A stretch of DNA of 64,000 nt from JAVBQG01 sp031549185 (GTDB taxonomy: Bacteria; Synergistota; Synergistia; Synergistales; Synergistaceae), in NCBI GenBank assembly GCA_031549185.1, contig JAVBQG010000017.1:54205-118204 (forward strand), read 5' to 3'. Both the position numbers and the translations under genes were made by a program. Positions 60,083 to 64,000 of the stretch are shown piece by piece. Position 1 is the first letter of the stretch. The number at the start of each line of letters is the position of its first letter. The notes under the pieces are model-generated. The model searched no databases. It saw only the letters and a list, made by a program, of their open reading frames with translations, and was not told where the DNA came from.

Positions 60083-61140
60083 CAGTTTTTCACCACCTTG
60101 ATCCGGTATTCGGTCAGAAGCAGGGCAATCAGCATGATGAGCAGCGCCATGCCCTGTATGACGTCGGCGATGTAGGTCGGGACGCCGGTGAGGCGGCTCA
60201 TGGACTGCGCGCCGACGATGATCACGCTGAAGAAGAACGCCGCGAAGGCCGTCCCGAGCGGATGAAGCCGCCCGAGCATGGCGATGGTGATTCCCGAATA
60301 ACCGAAGCCGGGCGAGATGTCCATCAGGAGGTGGTAGTGGATCGCACAGACCTCTCCGACGCCGGCGAGACCGGCGAGGCCGCCCGAGATGAGCGCGGTC
60401 ACGAAGACGACCTTCGTGTTGTCGATGCCGCCGAAGAAGGACGCCCGGCTGTTGACGCCGACGACCCGCGACTGGTATCCGAAGGCCGTCTTGGAGTTGA
60501 TAAACCAGACGACCAGCACGGCGACGAGCGCGATGACGATGCCCAGATGGAACCGCGAACGGGCGAGCAGGACGGGGTAGCGCGCGAGCTCCGCGATGGC
60601 CGACGAGCGGGGCCAGCTCGAACCGGGCTGCTGCATGGGGCCGAAGAGCAGGAAGCCCATGAAGTGCATCATGACGTAGTTGAGCAGCAGCGTGGAGACT
60701 ACGTCGTCGACCTTCAGCTTCATCTTCATGAAGGCGGGGAGGATCGCCCAGGCGCCGCCCGCCACGAAGCCGGCCGCGAGGATGACGAGCAGCAGCAGCG
60801 GGCGCGGCATCGCAGGGAAGTTGATGCCGATGAAGGCCGCCAGAATGGCGCCTGCCATCAGCTGACCTTCGGCGCCGATGTTCCAGAACTTCGCGCGGAA
60901 GGCGAATGCCACCGCCAGTCCCGTCAGGATCAGCGGGCTTGCCTTCACGCACGTCTCCAGGAAGTTGTATCGTGTTCCCAGCGCGCCCTTGAAGAGGGAG
61001 GTGTAGGAGAGCCAGAGATCGCCCCCCGCGATCAGAATCGGGATCGCCGAGAGCAACAGCGTGATCAGAATCGCCCCGACGGGTACCAGCATCTGCACCC
61101 ATCGCGGCAGCGGATGTCTCTTGACCAGCATTACGCGCAT
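60082..61140 (-). CDS. Nucleoside-type (BMP) ABC transporter permease 1
   Basis: Inner-membrane permease of 352 residues, NupP-like. LTGLAVAFAFRAKFWNIGAEGQL carries the FWNIGAEGQ motif specific to this subunit, and YQSRVVGVNSRASFFGGI the coupling loop. Start at ATG 61140 overlaps the ATPase stop by ten bases; an ATG at 61131 (TAATG) is the alternative. Confidence 0.93.
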   Translation of the reverse strand: MRVMLVKRHPLPRWVQMLVPVGAILITLLLSAIPILIAGGDLWLSYTSLFKGALGTRYNFLETCVKASPLILTGLAVAFAFRAKFWNIGAEGQLMAGAILAAFIGINFPAMPRPLLLLVILAAGFVAGGAWAILPAFMKMKLKVDDVVSTLLLNYVMMHFMGFLLFGPMQQPGSSWPRSSAIAELARYPVLLARSRFHLGIVIALVAVLVVWFINSKTAFGYQSRVVGVNSRASFFGGIDNTKVVFVTALISGGLAGLAGVGEVCAIHYHLLMDISPGFGYSGITIAMLGRLHPLGTAFAAFFFSVIIVGAQSMSRLTGVPTYIADVIQGMALLIMLIALLLTEYRIKVVKN

Positions 61141-62648
61141 GACGCTTCCACCCCGCTCATCCAAAGGCCGACCCTCTCGCGCGTTGCCTCCGCGATGGGG
61201 AGAATGCCCATGATTTTTCCCTCATACATGACGGCGATGTTGTCGGAGAGCCCGAACACCTCGTCGAGATCCTCGGATATGAGGAGCACGGCCGCTCCTT
61301 TTTCGCGCGCCTCCAGAATGCGTCCGTGGACGTATTCGATGGCGCCGACGTCGAGTCCCCTCGTCGGCTGAGCCGCGACGATGACCCGCGGGTTTTCGTG
61401 CAGTTCCCGCGCGAGAATCAGCTTCTGCAGGTTGCCGCCCGAGAGCGTCTGCGCCTGCACGTCGCGCCCTGCCGTCTTGACGTTGAAGTCCTCGATCAAG
61501 AGGTCGCTGTAAGTGCCGATGGCGTTGTAGTCCAGAATTCCCATCTTCAGGAATCGCCGGTGGTTTTCCAGGATGAGGTTGTCCTCGACGGAGAGCTCGA
61601 GCAAGAGCCCCGTCGTCATCCGGTCTTCCGGTATACGCGCCATACCTGCTTCGACTGCCGCACGGGGTTTGCCGAACGGGAGGCGCTCGCCACAGAGTCT
61701 GATCTCGCCCGCCTGCGGCGTGCGAAGCCCGAAGAGGGCCTCCGCCAGCTCGCGCTGGCCGTTGCCCGAGACGCCCGCAAGGCCCAGGATGGTGCCGGCG
61801 CAGACGTCGAGTTCGATCTCCTTCACGGCCTCGAGCCCCTTGTCGTTGTATACGCGGAGGTCGCGTATCTCGAGCAGCGCACTGCCCGGGACGCATTCGC
61901 TGCCCTTGCGTTTCTCGCCCATCTCCCTGCCGACCATGAGACCGGCAAGTTCCCGGGCGTCGGTGCAGGAGACCTCTTTTTCGTCGACGATGCGGCCTCC
62001 GCGGAGGATGAGCACGCGGTCGGCGATCTCCATGACCTCGTTCAATTTATGGGAGATGAAGACGACCGACCGGCCCTCCTTCACGAGCGCGCGCAGGGTC
62101 GAAAAGAGATCCTGCGTCTCGAGGGGGGCGAGCACAGCCGTCGGTTCGTCCAGAATCAGGATTCGCGCGTCGCGGAAGAGGGCCTTCAGTATCTCCACCT
62201 TCTGCTGACCGCCGATGGGGAGCGTCCATACTTTGGCGTCTGGGTCGACATGAAGGCCGAAGCGCGCCTGGAGGCTCAGCAGTTTTTCTTTGGCTTTCTG
62301 CATGTCGAGGAAAAAAGCGTTTTCGCTGCTGCCGACGATGACGTTCTCCAGCACGGTCTGCGACGGCACGAGCGTGAAATGCTGGTGCACCATCCCGATA
62401 CCGCGCGCGATCGCGTCCTTTGGCGAGGAGAAGGAGACGCGTTCGCCGTGCACCCGTATCTCGCCGCCATCCGCGGCGTAATAGCCGAAGAGGACGTTCA
62501 TGAGGGTGGTCTTGCCGGCGCCGTTTTCTCCCAGCAGCGAACAAATTTCGCCTTCGTAGATCGTGAGGTTGATGTCGTCGTTGGCCACGACGTCGAGGAA
62601 CTGTTTGCGTACTCCGTGCATTTCTACAACGGGTTTACCCGCAGGCAT
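61131..62648 (-). CDS. Nucleoside-type (BMP) ABC transporter, double ATP-binding protein
   Basis: A 505-residue RbsA/NupO-like ATPase with two ABC domains in one chain. The first has GENGAGKTTLMN, LPIGGQQKVEI (signature) and LILDEPTAVL. The second has GVSGNGQRELAE, LSGGNLQKLILAREL and VIVAAQPTRGLD; its Walker A lacks the usual Lys-Thr/Ser and is degenerate, normal for this type. The absence of an interdomain stop and its position between the binding protein and permeases fit a nucleoside or purine importer. Confidence 0.94.
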   Translation of the reverse strand: MPAGKPVVEMHGVRKQFLDVVANDDINLTIYEGEICSLLGENGAGKTTLMNVLFGYYAADGGEIRVHGERVSFSSPKDAIARGIGMVHQHFTLVPSQTVLENVIVGSSENAFFLDMQKAKEKLLSLQARFGLHVDPDAKVWTLPIGGQQKVEILKALFRDARILILDEPTAVLAPLETQDLFSTLRALVKEGRSVVFISHKLNEVMEIADRVLILRGGRIVDEKEVSCTDARELAGLMVGREMGEKRKGSECVPGSALLEIRDLRVYNDKGLEAVKEIELDVCAGTILGLAGVSGNGQRELAEALFGLRTPQAGEIRLCGERLPFGKPRAAVEAGMARIPEDRMTTGLLLELSVEDNLILENHRRFLKMGILDYNAIGTYSDLLIEDFNVKTAGRDVQAQTLSGGNLQKLILARELHENPRVIVAAQPTRGLDVGAIEYVHGRILEAREKGAAVLLISEDLDEVFGLSDNIAVMYEGKIMGILPIAEATRERVGLWMSGVEASCA

Positions 62649-62685
62649 TACGGCACCACTCCTCTTCTTATAAAACTCCCTCAGA

Positions 62686-62836
62686 ACACTGATTTATCGT
62701 TAGAGGCCTAAAGGGCAAAGACTGCAAGCTCTTGCGATTCCTGCATGCTCGCATAAACAAATTGCCGTCTGCGTGATTTAATCAGTGTCTCCCTCACTCT
62801 CGTTCCCCGGAAGGGGTGAGAGTGAGGGTATCGTCG
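62686..62836. repeat. Nested inverted repeats between binding-protein and ATPase genes
   Basis: ACACTGATT (62686-62694) is matched by AATCAGTGT (62780-62788). Directly after it CCCTCACTCTC and GAGAGTGAGGG form an 11-bp stem (62791-62826) with an inner CCCC-GGAA-GGGG hairpin. No gene lies in the 247-base gap. It may be an inserted palindromic element or an mRNA processing and stability region between the highly expressed binding protein and the rest. Confidence 0.5.
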
Positions 62837-62852
62837 AGTTGCGGAAGAGGCG

Positions 62853-62895
62853 GAGCGTGGAGAGGAGATGAAGAGGGCGCTCCGCCTGTCGTTTT
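62853..62895. terminator. Hairpin with T-run behind the BMP binding-protein gene
   Basis: AGGCGGAGCG and CGCTCCGCCT form a 10-bp stem with a 20-base loop, followed by GTCGTTTTTT on the + strand. On the - strand it lies just after the binding-protein stop and could protect its mRNA end or cause partial termination. Confidence 0.55.
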
Positions 62896-63885
62896 TTAGT
62901 CGCTCTTGAGTTCCGTCTCGATGATAGGGACGGTCAGGGCGCCGGAGCGGATTTTGGCCTCCAGGTCCTTCACTTCCTTGATCACGGCTGCCGGGAGCTT
63001 TTTGTCGAAGCCGTGGAACGGGGCGAGCGAGGCGCCCTTCTTGCCCATCATCGAATAGGCGCGGAGGTCCTGTGCCTTCCACTGTTTTTTCTGTACGGCA
63101 CTGATGCAGTATTCCACAGTCGGAACCATGTTCCACACCGGGCCCGTGATGACGACGTCGGGTGCCAGCGCGTTCTGGTCGACCATGTTGCCGAAGGCCA
63201 GAATTTTCTTCTCCCTGGCTGCCTCGAAGACGCCGAAGCGCTCGGCGAAGATCAGGTCGACGCCGGATTCGATCTGCGCCATGGCCGCTTCTTTCGTCTT
63301 GGGCGGATCGAACCAGCTGCCGATGTAGGCCACGGAAACCTTGACCTTCGGATTCACCGAGAGAGCGCCCTGCTTGAAGGCGTGCACGAGGCGGTTGACC
63401 TCGGCGATGGGCATGGCCGCCACGATACCGAGCTTGTTGCTCTTGGTCATGCGCCCGGCGATGATGCCGCAGAGGTAGGAGGGCTCATGAATCCAGTTGT
63501 CGAAGACGGACATGTTGGGAGCCTGGAAAGGGAACTCGGAGCCGAAGGCAAAGGCGACCTCCGGGTATTCCTTCGCGACGCGGCGAACGGGATCCTCTCC
63601 CGCCAGGAACGCGTCGCCGATGATCAGATCGAAACCGCGCTCCGCATACTCGCGCAGCACGCGCTCGAAGTCGGACGCGCCGACTTTCTCCGTGAACTCA
63701 TAGACGAGGTTCTTGCCCATTTTTTTCTGAATTTCGAGACAGGCCTTGTGGATCGCTCCGTCCCACGGTTCTTCGATTGCCGTCTGAAAGACGGCCGCCA
63801 TCTTGAACGGGGCTGCGTGTGCGATTGCTGCGGATACGAAGAGAAGGGAAATTACCACAAAAAGAATACGGACCATTTTCTTCAT
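62896..63885 (-). CDS. BMP-family ABC transporter substrate-binding protein
   Basis: Extracytoplasmic binding protein of 329 residues, PnrA/BmpA type, which bind purine nucleosides. Residues 1-23 are a signal peptide ending AIAHAAP, without a lipobox Cys. FQTAIEEPWDGAIHKAC, GASDFERVLREYAERGFDLIIG and PEVAFAFGS are typical Bmp blocks, and the late ITGPVWNMVPTVEY corresponds to the ligand-side loop. ATG at 63885 follows GGGAGG. First gene of the four-gene importer. No purine riboswitch is recognisable in the 115 bases upstream that are in the window. Confidence 0.92.
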   Translation of the reverse strand: MKKMVRILFVVISLLFVSAAIAHAAPFKMAAVFQTAIEEPWDGAIHKACLEIQKKMGKNLVYEFTEKVGASDFERVLREYAERGFDLIIGDAFLAGEDPVRRVAKEYPEVAFAFGSEFPFQAPNMSVFDNWIHEPSYLCGIIAGRMTKSNKLGIVAAMPIAEVNRLVHAFKQGALSVNPKVKVSVAYIGSWFDPPKTKEAAMAQIESGVDLIFAERFGVFEAAREKKILAFGNMVDQNALAPDVVITGPVWNMVPTVEYCISAVQKKQWKAQDLRAYSMMGKKGASLAPFHGFDKKLPAAVIKEVKDLEAKIRSGALTVPIIETELKSD

Positions 63886-64000
63886 TACCTGAACACCTCC
63901 CGAGTCGTTTTGTTCTGTAATACATAACAATATACAACACGTCCGAAAGATTCCTGGTTCTGTAAGTTTCTGGTCTGAAACGGATCGACCTGGCGGGACA

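Noticed and set aside
63886..64000. Purine riboswitch before the BMP transporter
   Set aside because: No aptamer-like stems or conserved junction bases are visible; the region is AT-rich and may continue beyond the window.

Overview
This is 64 kb of a high-GC (about 60%) bacterial chromosome, most probably from a member of the Synergistota (Synergistaceae-like, anaerobic amino-acid and peptide fermenter). The strongest lineage clue is a secreted protein at 30597-31196 with a C-terminal tail of the Synerg-CTERM type (Gly-Cys motif, hydrophobic stretch, basic end). The gene content agrees: three complete oligopeptide ABC transporter operons, two M19 dipeptidases, an isoaspartyl dipeptidase, two arginine-deiminase-fold enzymes, a glutamate symporter, a flavodiiron protein, and a Na+-pumping methylmalonyl-CoA decarboxylase with its mutase and epimerase.

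Layout. 1-6.7 kb: the start of ddl (runs off the left edge), an EamA permease, a SulP/STAS anion permease and a large hybrid sensor kinase. 6.9-15.6 kb (- strand): M19-type dipeptidase, Asp/Glu-type racemase, peptide-binding protein and OppBCDF, preceded by a PucR regulator. 15.7-21.3 kb (-): a second binding protein-OppBCDF operon. 21.5-24.5 kb: a DUF305 protein, a candidate type I toxin-antitoxin locus, a small Cys-tailed protein and a peptide-binding protein gene broken by an in-frame TAA. 25.0-30.6 kb: an amidinotransferase-fold / IadA / NhaC / amidinotransferase-fold operon, divergent from an XRE-cupin regulator. 30.6-34.4 kb (-): Synerg-CTERM protein, a deacetylase-like pseudoenzyme, a methyltransferase, a flavodiiron protein and a zinc-ribbon protein. 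34.7-41.0 kb (+): methylmalonyl-CoA mutase (two subunits), epimerase and the mmdADCB decarboxylase. 41.2-44.4 kb (+): tripartite tricarboxylate transporter tctCBA. 44.5-47.4 kb: outer-membrane barrel protein, ferredoxin-nitroreductase, GltS. 47.6-54.7 kb (-): gpmA, M19 dipeptidase, OppBCDF without a binding protein, LD-carboxypeptidase and GrpB. 54.8-56.4 kb: RHH/ParE toxin-antitoxin pair and an Rpn-type nuclease. 56.6-59.05 kb (+): PatB-type C-S lyase, FAH-family hydrolase and an unknown protein. 59.1-63.9 kb (-): BMP-family (nucleoside-type) ABC transporter.

How the genes work together. Peptides enter through the Opp systems and are cut by dipeptidases. Liberated amino acids are fermented; succinyl-CoA can be turned to propionyl-CoA by the 34.7-41.0 kb operon, whose membrane subunit would convert decarboxylation energy into a Na+ gradient usable by GltS, NhaC-type and other carriers. 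Two of the Opp operons carry enzymes suited to unusual peptides: a racemase in the first, and an LD-carboxypeptidase in the third, which points to D-amino-acid or muropeptide salvage. The 25-30 kb operon is a candidate for use of isoaspartyl-arginine (cyanophycin dipeptide).

No tRNA, rRNA, CRISPR array, phage or insertion sequence was recognised. Assignments rest on reading motifs by eye; no database search was run.
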